From positions 62,001-126,000 of the forward strand of contig JAHEWK010000007.1 in assembly GCA_020740775.1 (NCBI GenBank): a stretch of 64,000 nt of DNA, in the 5' to 3' direction. How positions within the stretch are numbered: the stretch's first letter is position 1; every line of letters begins with the position of its first letter. The notes under the pieces were generated by a model that saw only the letters and a list, made by a program, of their open reading frames with translations, did no database searches and was not told where the DNA came from. The DNA comes from Ilyonectria destructans. Its lineage: Eukaryota > Ascomycota > Sordariomycetes > Hypocreales > Nectriaceae. This document shows positions 34,154-46,409 of the stretch, piece by piece. Position numbers and translations under genes: made by a program.

Positions 34154-34914
34154 AAGAGATTGAGTTCGTTCACATCTCAACCTCACCTAATAAGTAAGGG
34201 ATGGACTTGGCTCGGGGTCTCATCGCACCTCTTATGAATATCAAACAGGTATCAAACTGTTTATCGGTTACTGCTTTTGAGAAGATACACAAGACCGTCA
34301 TCAATCTGTTATCTTGAAGTGGCAAATTCAGCGGGACGGAGCGTACAGATAATGCACGGTCTTCCATGCTAACAAGTGCTACGTTCCCGCGTTTGAATGC
34401 CAATATGATTAGCTTTGCCTCTTGGTCTCGGAATAACTAAACTGGTGTTGACCATTTGACGCTGCTGTACAACACAGGTCGGGGAGAACCAAGTCAGCTG
34501 CTGGCAGCACAATTCTGCAGTACGTACCCCAGAACCATGTTCCAGTGAGGCCGGGCGGTTCGGGTACAGCGAGAGATCTTGCATACATGTCATGTCGTGG
34601 TAGAACTCGGTTGGAGTAACCGAGCGGCGATCCGCATCCCACTAGTTGAAGATCAGAGGTTCAACTAGTTCCATTCAACTAGCTCCCTTGTTTCCCTTCG
34701 ACTGATGTGAAGCACATGGGACGCGTAGAGTCCCTTTGATGAGGTCTGAGAGGGAAGCTCAACGAATCTAAGTGCGACCACAGCCCGATTCACGAGAGGG
34801 GTGCTTCAAACACACATGCAACATTGCATGTAGCATCGATCGCTCCGGCGAACGTGAGAATCAGCGCTGCTCCATCACTCACTTTACCCCTGTCGGTCAC
34901 AATTGCGGGGGCTA

Positions 34915-34960
34915 AAGCAGCGGAAGCGGAAGCGGAAGCGGAAGCTGGAGAAGCGGAACT
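34915..34960. repeat. GCGGAA hexamer microsatellite
   Basis: At least four tandem GCGGAA units followed by degenerate copies (GCTGGAGAAGCGGAA). It lies in gene-free sequence. Confidence 0.8.
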
Positions 34961-35965
34961 AGCGTCAACGCTATGCGATCAGGCTGTGGGTTTCGTATGT
35001 CGACGAGATGGTAAGTCAACTGGCCCGGTGTCACATCAGTATCAGGTGCAGCTTTACTTTGCTGCTCTGATGACGATTTCTGTTGATCTTAGTTGCTACT
35101 TCTGCGTATTTTGGTCTTGAGAACCCTAAAGGCGACCAAAGAAATCAGAAAACCCCTGCAATCCGTGGACCTGGCATCTCAGGGCTGGCGTACCAGGGCT
35201 GCCGAGATATGTTGCCACAGAGTCCTGCACGCTATTTCCTATTCTAGTTCGACCCCTCATGGCGGAACTCTGGCTGAGCTTATCAACGGATTCAACGACA
35301 ACAGCAACTTCCGATTGGCATTGACGTCTATACCCTCTTGGCTTCACACTAGTGGGCTATGCTACAGCCACCCTCCCCCTCGCCTTGGCTGTCAAGCCAC
35401 CCCCAAATACCCAAGGGAAACTGCAAAGCACAGGGCAATATGATTCAGAAACAATAGTGCCCTTGTCGTTAAGAAAGCGGAGGCCGCTTAGACGCACGGA
35501 AGTTTGGGAAGTTTGTTTGTGCTCGGGAACTCGGGCAAATAATTCAGGCCGTCTCCAGGCTGTGTTTAGCCTAACGGGTGGAGATACCCCAGACTCGTGA
35601 ATTTCCAATACGAGAAACTCAGAAATGCGGGGTTGAGCAAAACGATGAGACTGTGTGTCGAGGATTAACGTCCCTATTCGGATAATAGATATGCACCACT
35701 GAATTGACCGTCCTCAGCTCCATAATACTTCGCACAAGTCGAGCTACTTGGAATAATGCCGAGGTATCCTAACTTAGGTGCCCGCCGAATCGGTGTCGCA
35801 ACGAGACGGACTAGAACAACCGCCGTGTTGGCTATATAGTTGATAGGCTCGCTCCAGCCAACTGACACTTTTCCCTCCTCAACCTACCGCCGCAAAACCA
35901 GAACCACCTCACTTTTGCCTCTTTACTTACATACCCATACTTTAACTCAAAGACGAATCATCAGC

Positions 35966-37935
35966 ATGGCGACACCAGATTGGCAGGAGCTCATCCGCGA
36001 GAAGCGGGCTTTCCGAGAGTCGCAAATCCCTGCTGAATGGCGGCTGGATAAAAAGGTTACCAGTCAGGCCCACCGTGACAATCCAATCAGTGCCTTTGAT
36101 CTGCTCCATCAGACCAATCTTCTCACCCAACAGGAACGCGAAATCACGGGGAAGTACGATGCCACTGCTCTCCTCCGCAAGCTCGCCTCTGGCACGCTGT
36201 CTTCCCTTGAGGTGACCACAGCGTTTTGCAAGCGCGCCGCCATCGCCCAGCAGCTGGTACATGCCTGGTTCATTGTCCTCCTATCATCTAGCGGCTGACA
36301 TGGGAAAAGATAAACCCCCTGACGGAGATTTTCTTTGATAAAGCCCTTGAGCGAGCAAAGGAGTTGGATGCCTACCTGGCCAGTGAGGGAAAACCTATGG
36401 GACCCTTTCACGGGTTGCCTATTAGTCTTAAGGTTTGCCTGGCCTCTGCTTCAATCACACATCATCCCAGCAGCAAGATGGCTGATATATACTTCCAAGG
36501 ATATGTGGATGATGAAAGGTGAAGCCGCTACTCTGGGCTTTGTCGCATATTTACCCAAGCCGGTGGCCGAGGAGAACTCGCCTATTGTCGATATCCTTCT
36601 CGAGGCTGGTGCTGTTTTTTACTGCAAAACCAACGTTCCACAGGGCCTTTTCGTAAGTCTCGCACGACTCCCTAATATGGCAAGCTCCGCGGGGCTTGCT
36701 GGAAGAATCTGGCTTACAGATTTACCCTAGGCGATGGAAGGCGAGAACAACGTGTTTGGCGTTACGCTGAATCCGCACAAGCTTACCCTGGGTGCTGCTG
36801 GCAGTAGTACTGGTGAAGGTGCCTTGGTTGGCTTCCGGGGCTCACCTCTCGGCGTCGGTACCGATATCGGTGGCTCTATCAGGTCGCCGTCTCTTGCTAG
36901 TGGCTGCTATGGATTTAAACCGACAGCAAACCGAATCCCTTTTTCTGGCCAGCAGTTCCATTTTCCAAAAGGCTGGCCTGGGATCTTGCCTTCCGCTGGG
37001 CCCCATGCCAATAGTGCCCGCGATCTTACATACTTCTGCAAGGCTATTATCGCTAATGATAGCTGGAGAAGGGACCCCACTGCTCTAGCAATCCCCTGGA
37101 TAGAGGTTCCTAAGAGGAAGCTCAGGATCGGCTACTGGGAGGGTACGCCTGAAACCCCTGTGTTTCCCCCGATTCTTAGAGCACTACGCAAGGCTGCTGA
37201 AGCTTTGAAGACCGCTGGGCATGAGCTTGTGGCAATATCGACACCGCAGGGAGCTGGGACTCTCGATTGCGCTGGCATCTATGTTCATTCTCTCGGCTTC
37301 GATACGAAGGCCACTCTGATGCAGTTCCTTGACGACGCTGAGGAGGAGATCCTACCTGCAATGAAGAATATGAGACAAATAATGGTAGGAATGCCTAAGA
37401 GCACGCTTGATGATGTCTGGAAATTCAATGGCGATCGCGGCGATTATCGTCTTGCATGGCACAACAAGTGGGCCGAGACCGGTATTGACATTTTGCTTTG
37501 CCCTGCCCATCAAGGAACCGGCATGCCTCACTGGGGTTATGGCTTACCAGTTTATACCATGATCTGGAACCTATTGGATGTAAGTGCTGGATTAGGATGC
37601 ATACAATATATTTCTAGAACGCGGTTGACGATCACAGTGCCCCGCTGCGGTGATCCCTTTCCTGAAGGCGGACAAGAATATTGACACAGGAGATGTCGAG
37701 GGATGTAAGTCTTCCATACATGGCCCATTCAGGCCATCTCCTGGTCTGCAATGAAAGATCTCTGCAACAAACGTTACAACCAAACTAATGCCTTAGAAAA
37801 GATAATGCAAGTGCTCTAGATGGCGCTCCTGCACATATACAGGTGGTCGGCTGGAGCCTCCGCGATGAAGAGGTATTAATGGCTACAGAGGTTATTGCTG
37901 AGATTCTGGAGAATACTTACAAGATAAAGATTTGA
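35966..37935 (+). CDS. Amidase-signature family hydrolase
   Basis: An amide hydrolase of about 532 residues in the acetamidase-like fungal group. Exons: 35966-36256, 36310-36432, 36500-36652, 36731-37579, 37638-37704 and a last exon ending at 37935. The Ser-cisSer-Lys triad is present: Lys in GLPISLK, the cis-Ser in GAAGSSTGEGA and the nucleophile in GTDIGGSIRSP. The 3' end is uncertain. Family-like sequence ALEK and DNASALDGAPAHIQVVG is readable from about 37785 to 37850, but ALEK and DNAS are out of frame with each other; using the acceptor CTCTAG at 37818-37819 skips the shift and keeps the frame to the stop. So either a 20-residue deletion or a frameshift affects the C-terminus. It is the first gene of the second metabolic block. 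Confidence 0.85.
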
Positions 37936-38048
37936 TTTTGGATAATTTATCTTAGCTTATCCTGGATATTTAAAACATTGGTTGTGCAGCTGTTACATTC
38001 GATGTGAAATATGCACTTGATATGTGTCATATGCTCCCGATTTCCAGT

Positions 38049-38640
38049 CTAACAGAGGGCTTGGGGCAGTTCGTATATACATAACCCCAACTCAACCCCC
38101 CTAAGATGGGTACGGTTACTTGTAGCTTTCAAGCCGACTTCGCCTTGCTTGTTAACCACCACAACTCGATGGTAGTAAGTCGTGGCCCTAATATAGGGCC
38201 ACAGCTTCCAATAATTCGGCTGAATCTGCTTCACCAATTCGCGGCCCTCGCTGTATTTCCCCTTGCCCAGAGTAAGCTCTGGTTCAAGTGACACAGGGCA
38301 GACCACGTAGTCACGGAGCGGATTCAGCAGAAAATGCTGACACCACGCGTGCAGTATTAGCGCCGATCCCCTCAGGTGCGTGAAATTGGGACGGTATCCT
38401 GTGAGATGGCATGTATAACGTCTACATAAGGTCTGTGCAATATGTCCATGCAAACATAACCGTGCTGCATCTTTTCCAGGTTACGGTCACTGAGTCCGCG
38501 GACTGGTTGCAAGAATCGCAAGCTAAACCACAAAGGGAACATGAATCGAGGAGATCTAACTTGGGCTTGAACCAGAGAGTGCGGGGAAAGTACCTCTTGT
38601 GTACTTGAAGATCCTCTCCATCTCGGGCTAGGACGGGCAT
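38049..38640 (-). CDS. Hypothetical protein, weakly supported
   Basis: The minus strand is open from 38453 to 38049, and an ATG at 38640 (MPVLARDGEDLQVHK) could be a first exon spliced from a GTACTT donor near 38593 to the GYRPNFTHLRGSALILHAW segment. The product has an even mix of polar and aromatic residues and no domain I recognise. It ends 110 bp beyond the amidase, convergent with it. It may be a short real gene, a fragment of a larger one, or chance. Confidence 0.25.
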
Positions 38641-39607
38641 CCGCTCTGGGCTCTGGCTGTCTAGCGTGTGTGATTAAAGCAACTGAAGATAAATGAGCCG
38701 AATGCTACCACACAACAAACTGTCCAAGAGCATGACCGCACCGACTGGCTAGGAATAGCCGTTGTTCCGACTTTCCGCTGCCGAGCTGCGAGTCAACCAC
38801 TGAAGACTCTGACAGCAGTACACGTCGTCACAAAAAGCAGGTTCCTCGGTCCTCTTGATTTCATATGAAATTACAGAACTACGAGTGTTATTGCACTGAA
38901 GCCTTGGACAAACCTGTTGCTACTTTAGAGATGCGCGTTGTTCTATTAAACCACGTTAGTACCCCAGACCTCACTGACAGAGTGGCTTATATATCGTTGC
39001 CCTTCTGCCTATCGCGCGGATTGTACCTAATGTAACGTAGCACCTACATCGACGGAGCTGGAGGTTTAGCCGCTGCTCTGTTATGTGCGCCACGGCAGGA
39101 AGAGGCAAGTTAGTTTGCTTCCTCAAACTGCAGTCTAGGCACCCCGCATCTTACGGTGTCGGGTTGGCCCTCGGATCGATTCCGCTCCCTCCTACCTTCG
39201 GAGAAGATCCGGGGTTGGCGGGGAAGATTCTCTCGGCACATGGGGGACGTGTCCCGGTGGTAACTTCTGAGGAGGGGCGGGTTTCATCCCTCAGACGAAA
39301 GAGGCTTCATTCGTAATTGAACCCTTGCGACTTCTCTGGGGTTCAAGAAGATTGATGCAAGAGGAGGTTCCTCGTTGCCAGTAGTAACTCTTAAGACTTG
39401 AGACCGGCAGGCTACCGCTTTCGCATGCTTGAAGGCCTCGAAGCTGGCTCGTTCATCTTTAATAGTCCCATTTGCTCCCGTCACCTCGCCTGTTGTCCTT
39501 CGCAGCTGCCGTTTCTCTACGCCTCAAAGAAATTTCGCGATTAACAAGACATTACCTCATTTCTGTTTATATCACACCTAGCTCCACAGTATTATTACAC
39601 CTCCACC
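38641..39607. other. Upstream region of the P450 gene
   Basis: About 970 bp with no supported gene. The last 150 bp are pyrimidine-rich and are probably the P450 core promoter and 5' leader. Confidence 0.4.
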
Positions 39608-41358
39608 ATGGTTTTCATTCATGTTTTGCTCGAGCGAATCTCCATCCAGTCCGTCTCCGCCATCCTTGTCGGTGCCTACGCCATCTGGTATCTCTTCCGC
39701 CGTATCGACGAGTACCGACATATCAGACATCTGGGAACTACGGCACGTCCGTCAGGACCTATCTTCCCTATGGTACGACCACCCTATCACTTCTGATCAT
39801 ATAACCGCTCTACTCCCTCTTGTCTAAATGTGCACTCACGTTTAAGGCAGGTCTCGACATCGTGGCTGGGCTGGTCAATTCCGCCAGGAATCGTCAGGAC
39901 CTTGAGTTCTGGCGTCGCAAATTGTTCGGGATTCGTGGCTTGTGGACGACGGAGTCGCGCATGCTTGACCAGCGCGTTATCTTCACAGCTGAACCGGCCA
40001 ACATAAAAGCCATCCTAGCTACCCAATTTCGAGAATACGGCAAAGGTGAGGCCTTCCACGCCGAATGGAAGGACTTTCTTGGAGATAGCATCTTTACCAC
40101 CGACGGTGACCAGTGGCACGCCAGTCGTCAGCTCCTCCGGCCCCAATTCACACGTATTCGCGTAAGTGATCTTCAGTGCTTCGAGTCACATGTTGAGACC
40201 TTGTTCCGCGCCATAGCCAATGGCGGCCCTTTAGCTGGAGAAAATCAAGAGGTGGACGCCATTGGAATTGATGGGAAGGTAGTAGATATTTGCGACCTCT
40301 TCTTCCGATATACTCTTGATACGGCAACGGAGTTCCTCCTTGGATATGATGCTAAATCTCTCACGTAAGTAACTATTGTCCCTTCAATTGTCATTATCCA
40401 CGACCATCCTCTAACCCATATTATTATAATTATTAGAACGCCAGACCAGGAGTTCGCCAATGCGTTTAATGACGTTCAACGAATCCAGAACCTGGTCGCC
40501 CGCACCAATATGCTCGGCCCTTTTTTGCCTAAGCCTGTCTTCTGGCGAGGGCTCGCCGTCATGAACCGCTTGGTCAACTTCTATATTCAACGCGCTCTAG
40601 CAATAAGCCAAGCTGAACTCATCTCCAAGTCTGACAACACCAGTTCTACATTCCTAGACGCCTTAGCCAGGTTTACCCACGACCCTAAGGTCCTTCGGGA
40701 CCAGATCATCGCTGTCTTGCTCGCCGGCCGCGATACCACTGCCGGATCCCTCTCGTGGGCGCTATACGAGCTCGGCCGCAACGCGGGGGCTGTGGCTAAG
40801 CTGCGCACTGAGATCCTCGCAACCGTTGGATATAATCGCAATCCCACCTATGAAGATCTCAAGAAGATGAGCTACCTCAAGGCCATCATCAACGAGACGC
40901 TGCGTCTATACCCAGCTGTGCCGTTCAATGTACGCCTCGCTCTCGAAGATACTACTCTCCCGCGCGGCGGCGGCCGAGACGGTTCCCAGCCCCTAGCTGT
41001 CCTCAAGGACACACGGGTTTTCTACTCACCGCTGGTGATGCAGCGGCGGGCGGACCTGTACCCGCCTGTGTCGGCGACGTTTGCGGATCCAGAAGTCCTT
41101 AGCCCCGAACGGTGGGCAAACTGGCACCCGCGGCCGCATGAGTATATCCCCTTCAATGCAGGGCCGCGCATCTGTATTGCCCAGCAGTTCGCTCTAACAC
41201 AGATGGAATATGTGCTGTGCCGCATGTTCCAGAAATATGAGCGCGTTACGAATTCTATGCATGATATCGACGGCGGCAAGCCCGTTCTGAAGGCCGACGT
41301 TGTGATGTCGCCCGGTCAGGGGGTGCATGTGGCTTTCTGGGAGGCTAGCAAGGTGTGA
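39608..41358 (+). CDS. Cytochrome P450, CYP52-like (alkane/fatty-acid hydroxylase group)
   Basis: A 534-residue haem monooxygenase in three exons: 39608-39772, 39847-40364 and 40437-41358. The N-terminus has an ER-anchor helix (SVSAILVGAYAIWYLF). Diagnostic motifs are the proximal SRNRQDLEFWRRKLFG segment seen in CYP52/CYP63-type enzymes, ILATQFREYGKG and GDGIFTxDG-like GDSIFTTDGDQW, the oxygen-binding I-helix AGRDTTA, the ExxR pair ETLR, and the haem loop FNAGPRICIAQQF with the axial Cys. All are intact. The family typically omega-hydroxylates alkanes or fatty acids with NADPH-P450 reductase. Neighbouring SDR and amidase suggest use in a catabolic route, but the substrate is unknown. Confidence 0.92.
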
Positions 41359-42459
41359 TATGCAGTTGCAATATTTCCCATGTATAGCAAAGTCAACAGA
41401 TTAAGTTGTATGGAATATCTGTGAGAAGACTGAAAGGATTCTTATTTTAAATATACTAGGCTCTGTCTCTACTACTTCAGTTTAAAAAAAAATGCTATTT
41501 ATCGAACTGCTAGGCTACTAGTAGGTACTATATACTACTACTCTTTTGCTAACTCCACCCACTAAATACTCATTCAGCCTCAGTAGATATCGCTGGTATT
41601 AAGAAAATATCAACTGCAGGACAGTAGAGGTTAGGATAAGAGGTTTATTGGGTTGGCTCAACCACCAGGAAATAGCAGAAGAAGAGCTAATAGGCAAGGT
41701 CTGGCCATCGATAAACCAATTGAATTCATTATGTGAGGATGGTGGTTAATAGATCCGTTTCTTATATGCTATATATGCCTTATAAGCCGAAAGATTCTCC
41801 TCAAATTCTGGCACTTTAGCGGCTTGAAACCTTTCTATAGCCTACATACAGCCTTAATTGCCAGGGCAATATAGTGGGATTGATCTTTCTACGCCTTATT
41901 AAGATATACTCGTTGAAGGTTAGGATAGAGTAGGATTGCAGTAGTATAGATAGAAGAATTATCTGTACGCCTATAGTAGTTATTAAACTTATACTAACTA
42001 GTTATAATAGAATAACTATCTTAATATTATGTTAAAAATTACTATGTGGCAGCTTTATAGTATGTAATAAGAAAATCTATAGAGTAAATTACTTTATCTA
42101 AGGATACTTTATTCTATTAGATATCCTTAGTAATTTTATAGAATAGCTAGAGAAAGTTATTAATCTCCTAAAGCTTCTACTAATACTTAAGATAAAGATA
42201 ATTAAGTTTCATACTGCTCTCTATATAGTAATTGTTAATAAAGCTGTTTGTTCTTTAAAGAGTTTAATAGTAATATATATTATAATATATTAGAATTTCT
42301 ATCTAATCAAGTTATTCCAAGGGATTATACAGTTAGTAATTTTTAAGAATACTTAATTATATTAGATTGATAAATATATCTATACTATAACATTATAAAG
42401 TACCTTAAGTTATAGTTAAGCTTTCTATACGATAACACTAAGATGTTATCTTTAATCGC
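41359..42459. repeat. AT-rich, RIP-like gene-free block
   Basis: About 1.1 kb, strongly AT-rich from about 41940 to 42430, with scattered stops in all frames. It resembles the RIP-degraded blocks elsewhere in the window, but I could not align it to a particular copy. Confidence 0.5.
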
Positions 42460-43409
42460 TTAATATATCCAACCACCATCAACGTTATAAACAGCACCAG
42501 TCACAAAGCTTGCATCGTCGCTAAGTAGGAAAGCAATCACCTTTGCAACCTCATCCGCAGTCCCAAGTCTCTTCTGCGCATTTGCCATAATACCAGACTC
42601 AACACGCTTTGGGTCATGATCCACGGACATTGGTGTCAGGACAGTACCTGTTTCCAGGAACGTTATTAATACTGTTGCACAGAAGGTGCCTCGTCTCGAG
42701 AGTCGGCACGGGATGATTTTTTCTGCAGACGAACTTGCCTGGAGAGACGCAGTTGATGCGAACTTTGTCGTTTTCCTTAGCAGCCGACTTAGACAAGCTG
42801 ATCACGGCAGCCTTGCTGGCGCAATACGCGGAGCACTTTGGCATGCTAACTTGCCCAAAGGTGCTGGCTGCAGACACCTGTAATTACTTAGGTTAGATCT
42901 ATATTCTGTCATGGGTACCCTTTGTTGTAGGGAAACTTACGATGCTGCCGGCTGTCATTGCTTTGAGTTGCGCGCGTAAACAATTAAAGACGCCAACGAC
43001 ATTGACAGAAAGTACAAGGTCCAACTGGTTATCGCTGACTTCGGTGAGGGGAGCAGAGGGGCCCAGAACCCCAGCCATGTTCACAGCGCCGTCAAGTTTT
43101 CGGAATTTCTGTATCGTCTTGTCTATCCACGAATCAACAGAAGCGCCGTCCCGAACGTCGACGACAGTTGCAAGGTGCTTTGTGGTGCCGCCTGGTAAAG
43201 CCTCGACTGCAGTCTTGAGTGCAGCTTCTTGCAAGTCAGCCAGAGAGATGGAGGCGCCTCGCGACGCGAGGAGCTGGGCTGTGGCAAGGCCCATGCCGCT
43301 TGCTGCCCCTGTGATAGCGATCTTGAGTAGGAGTCATTTACGTCAGCGGGTATAGACACTCGTTGAAGTACGTTGGAAGACTGACCACCTTGCCCTCGAA
43401 TGTTGCCAT
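42460..43409 (-). CDS. Short-chain dehydrogenase/reductase (SDR)
   Basis: A 243-residue classical SDR in four exons: 43409-43386, 43321-42941, 42877-42739 and 42647-42460. The first exon has only eight codons (MATFEGKV). Motifs: cofactor-binding TGAASGMG, a DVRDG turn, NMAG (usual NNAG), catalytic Ser in the VSAAS stretch, and YxxxK as YCASK. The C-terminus [12 protein letters not shown] is typical. Asp in SLADLQ after strand 2 favours NAD(H). The third intron has a GC donor (CCAG/GCAAGT) and an AG acceptor, a rare but valid class. It would oxidise an alcohol or reduce a ketone. The gene is divergent from the permease at 44050 and convergent with the P450. Confidence 0.9.
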
Positions 43410-43597
43410 GTTGCGCGTCTCTGTCATAGATGCAATGCTTCAAATTGTCAACCTGGATCTGATCACTGAATGCGCCAAAGAACCTTCCAAGGCAGCTGAA
43501 TTTTACCTCCTAGCCGAAATCTCTTATCTTTCAGGCGTGTTGTGAATACTTATCACTGGCGCCGTCTCCCTCGGAGTATGTGTTAGGAACGGGACGA

Positions 43598-43625
43598 TGG
43601 CCGACGCCGAGATAAGCGTCGGCCA
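43598..43625. promoter_or_regulatory. Perfect 10-bp inverted repeat in the SDR/permease promoter
   Basis: TGGCCGACGC, 8-nt spacer, GCGTCGGCCA. It lies 190 bp upstream of the SDR start and 425 bp upstream of the permease start. The everted CCG/CGG triplets are the kind of sequence Zn2Cys6 dimers bind; this role is inference. Confidence 0.5.
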
Positions 43626-43683
43626 GAAAGCGCTGGACTCCGAGCCGAAAGTTTGGGGTAGTGATAACGTGTGGATACCAAGC

Positions 43684-43709
43684 ACCCCAGATTTTAGAAA
43701 ATCCGGGGT
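43684..43709. promoter_or_regulatory. Near-perfect hairpin in the same promoter
   Basis: ACCCCAGATTTT, AG, AAAATCCGGGGT: 12-nt arms with one mismatch and a 2-nt loop. It may be a hairpin or a remnant of a small inverted-repeat element. Confidence 0.35.
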
Positions 43710-43879
43710 CTTGAGATAAGCAGGCTAGATCAGCCGCCTACGAGCAAGGATGGCATGACGAGGCTGGGCAGGCTAGATCATGTTCGGCGTTATCTACGTC
43801 GATTTAATGAGTTAATAAGCTAAGACGGCGTCATAGTCCTTGTTAGATGCGCCCAGTTTGTTATCTTCCCCACATTGCT

Positions 43880-43933
43880 CGTCGGCCTTGGTCGCCGACG
43901 TCAGGTCTAGAACGGTCGGTCACAGTTGACCGA
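43880..43933. promoter_or_regulatory. Two further palindromes upstream of the permease
   Basis: CGTCGGC-N7-GCCGACG at 43880-43900 shares its core with the palindrome at 43598. TCGGTCA-N4-TGACCGA at 43916-43933 adds a CGG-N10-CCG arrangement, close to Gal4-type Zn2Cys6 sites. They lie 115-170 bp upstream of the permease ATG. Confidence 0.45.
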
Positions 43934-44049
43934 GCGAACAATGCAGATGAATTGCGGTTTGTTTATATACGTTCTATGGGGCGTGTTTGTTCCCGGAACT
44001 TGTTCAATTGTTTCTTCAACTCTATTCTTCTCTCGCAAGTGATTTCACC

Positions 44050-46039
44050 ATGGCTTCCCCCCAAGAGTCTAAAGAGACCAAATTAGACGCAATGACAAAG
44101 GTGAGCCATGAGCTGACCTCTCATGAGACCGTCACCCAAGGCGTCTCCATTGAGTCAAATCATCTACTCCGCCGCCTGAACAATCGTCAGATTCAGTTTA
44201 TTGCGATTGGTAAGTTTGGATTCTCTCCAGCACAATGTGGTGTGGATTCCACTGACCAAACATTGCAGGCGGCTCCATCGGCACCGGCCTTTTCGTCAGC
44301 ATTGGAAGTGGTCTACATGCCTCTGGTCCAGCGGGACTTTTGTTGGCCTTCATAACCTACTGTTTCTTTGTCGCTCTCGTCAACAATGGCATGGCTGAGA
44401 TGATTACCCAATACCCCGTTGCCGGAGGTTTCATCCGTCTAGCCGGTCACTTCGTTAGTGAAGAGTTTGGCTTCATGGCTGGCTGGAATTACTTTATCTA
44501 TGAAGCCCTTGTCATCCCCTTCGAAATCGGTTCCCTGGCCATCGTCGTCCAATACTGGAGCGAAGATGTCCCAATCTGGTCGGTTTGCCTCGTTTGTATC
44601 GTCCTTTACACGCTCATAAATCTTCTCGCTGTCAATGCATACGGTGAGGCCGAGTTTTGGCTTTCAGGGGGCAAAATCATCTTGGCCCTGGCGCTGTTTT
44701 TATTCACCTTCATCACCATGGTTGGCGGCAACCCGAAACACGATGCCTTTGGCTTTAGACATTGGAACCATCCTGGTGCCTTTGCTGTAGGTTCAATAGT
44801 CTTTCAACACCGCAAGAAGAAAGCACTGGACTGATACTAATATAGGAAAGCCGTTCAACGGCTAGTCTCGGCCGATGGGAGGGTTTCCTTTCCGCTTTGT
44901 GGACTGCATCTTTCTGCGTTGTCGGCCCGGAATATATCTCTCTAGTCGCGGCGGAGTCAAAGCATCCGCGCAAATATCTCAAAGCAGCCTACAAGACTGT
45001 TTACATACGATTTTTCATCTTGTTCATCGGTAGCGCCATCGCCGTCGGCATTGTCCTTGCATCCAACGATCCAACCTTGGTGGACATTCTAGTTGGCAGT
45101 GGAAGCGGTGGAGGCACCGCCGCCGCGTCCCCGTATGTAATCGCGATGAAGAACCTGGGTGTCAGTTAGCTTCTCAATCTTTGATGATATGAAAACTGTG
45201 CTGATTGTTCGACTGAGTCCAGATCACTGTTTTCCCCGACATTGTCAATGCGCTGCTAATTACCTCTATCTTCTCGGCCGGAAATTCATACGTATACTGC
45301 ACATCTCGCAGTTTGTACAGCATGGCTATCGAGAACCGCGCGCCCAAAATCTTTACAAAATGCACCAAGCAGGGTATTCCAATCTATTGCCTGGCCTTGA
45401 CCATGGTCTTTGCTTGTCTGTCGTTTTTACAGGCAAGCGACAAAACTTCCAGCGCTCTCGGCCTGATCGTGAATCTGGTATGTCAAGAACGGTGTTACGA
45501 CTTATATAATTAGACGGGGGTTCTAATGGTGTGATAGGTGACTGGAGGAGCGTTTATCAACTACTTTATCATGTCGATAACTTACGTGTTTTTCCACCGG
45601 GCGCTAAAGGCCCAAGGCGTCGACCGAAAGACCTTGCCCTACTATGGCAAGTTTCAACCATACTGTAAGCTTCCAATGCGACTCAGTTGTTGCGGCCCTG
45701 ATCATGGCTCAAAAAATTACAGGTGGCTACATTGCCAGTGTTTTCTTCCTCCTTATCATCGGAACTTTCGGATACACATCCTTCATGCCATTCAACACCA
45801 AATCCTTTTTTAGCTGCTATGCGATGGCTCATCTCTCGATTCTCTTCTTTGTCGGCTGGTCTGTAGTCAAGCGAAGTGGCTTCAAGGATCCGTTGACTAT
45901 CGATTTGGTCTGGAAACGCCCTGACGTCGATCACTACGAGGCCACGACTCTGGATGTGGAGACAACGTTCTGGGCTGAAATGGCGCAGCTCTTTCTGATC
46001 AGGCGCAATGAAACGACTCAGGGACAGAGCATACCCTAG
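44050..46039 (+). CDS. Amino-acid permease, yeast AAT (YAT) type
   Basis: A plasma-membrane amino-acid:H+ symporter of 563 residues. Six exons: 44050-44209, 44269-44786, 44846-45160, 45223-45477, 45538-45664 and 45723-46039, all GT-AG and frame-consistent. The family signature GGSIGTGLFVSIG opens helix 1 just after the charged RRLNNRQIQFIAIG, and about twelve helices follow (GLLLAFITYCFFVALVNNGM; ALVIPFEIGSLAIVVQYW; FFILFIGSAIAVGIVLAS). A conserved cytoplasmic AAESKHPRKYLKAAYKTVYIRF loop is intact, and the C-terminal tail is cytosolic. Specificity cannot be read from sequence. The promoter is shared with the SDR and carries three palindromes. Confidence 0.93.
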
Positions 46040-46409
46040 GTTCTGTGTCTGATGTTTTTTAAGCGAGGCCAAATGCAGTGTGGCCATGACAGCTGCGAAG
46101 ATTCACACTGAATGGCTCCCCTCTTTCGTGCTTGTTCGTTTCTGGTCGTCTCTCAAGCAAGGGGATGTCTGAGGTATTATAGGTTAGTCGCACGAGAGGT
46201 TTTCCGCCAAACTAGCACGGGAAAACCCCCTATGGGCTTTATAGACCATCAAGGGCCTTATTCACTTGAGTCCCGCATGCTGTCCGGAGACGACGTCATG
46301 CCTCTCTCTGCATGTAATTCCCAGGCCGTATAGTGATGAACCCTGACTTGGAAATGATGTCCACATTTCAAACGAGTAACTTCTTTGTTATCCTAATAAA
46401 GGTACTAAC
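46040..46409. other. Convergent intergenic region
   Basis: About 370 bp between the permease stop and the regulator stop. Nothing recognisable is present. Confidence 0.4.

Larger units (their letters stand above)
33995..35965. other. Gene-free region with simple-sequence repeats
   Basis: About 2 kb between the transcription factor start and the amidase. It contains a 20-nt G homopolymer at 34134-34153 and a GCGGAA hexamer repeat at about 34915-34960. Open frames in this stretch (for example 34824-35120, whose AEAEAEA run is just the hexamer repeat) have no domain. No gene is supported. Confidence 0.45.

Noticed and set aside
34824..35120. Possible small secreted protein with an AEAEAEA run
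   Set aside because: The run is simply the GCGGAA microsatellite; no signal peptide, domain or splice structure supports a gene.
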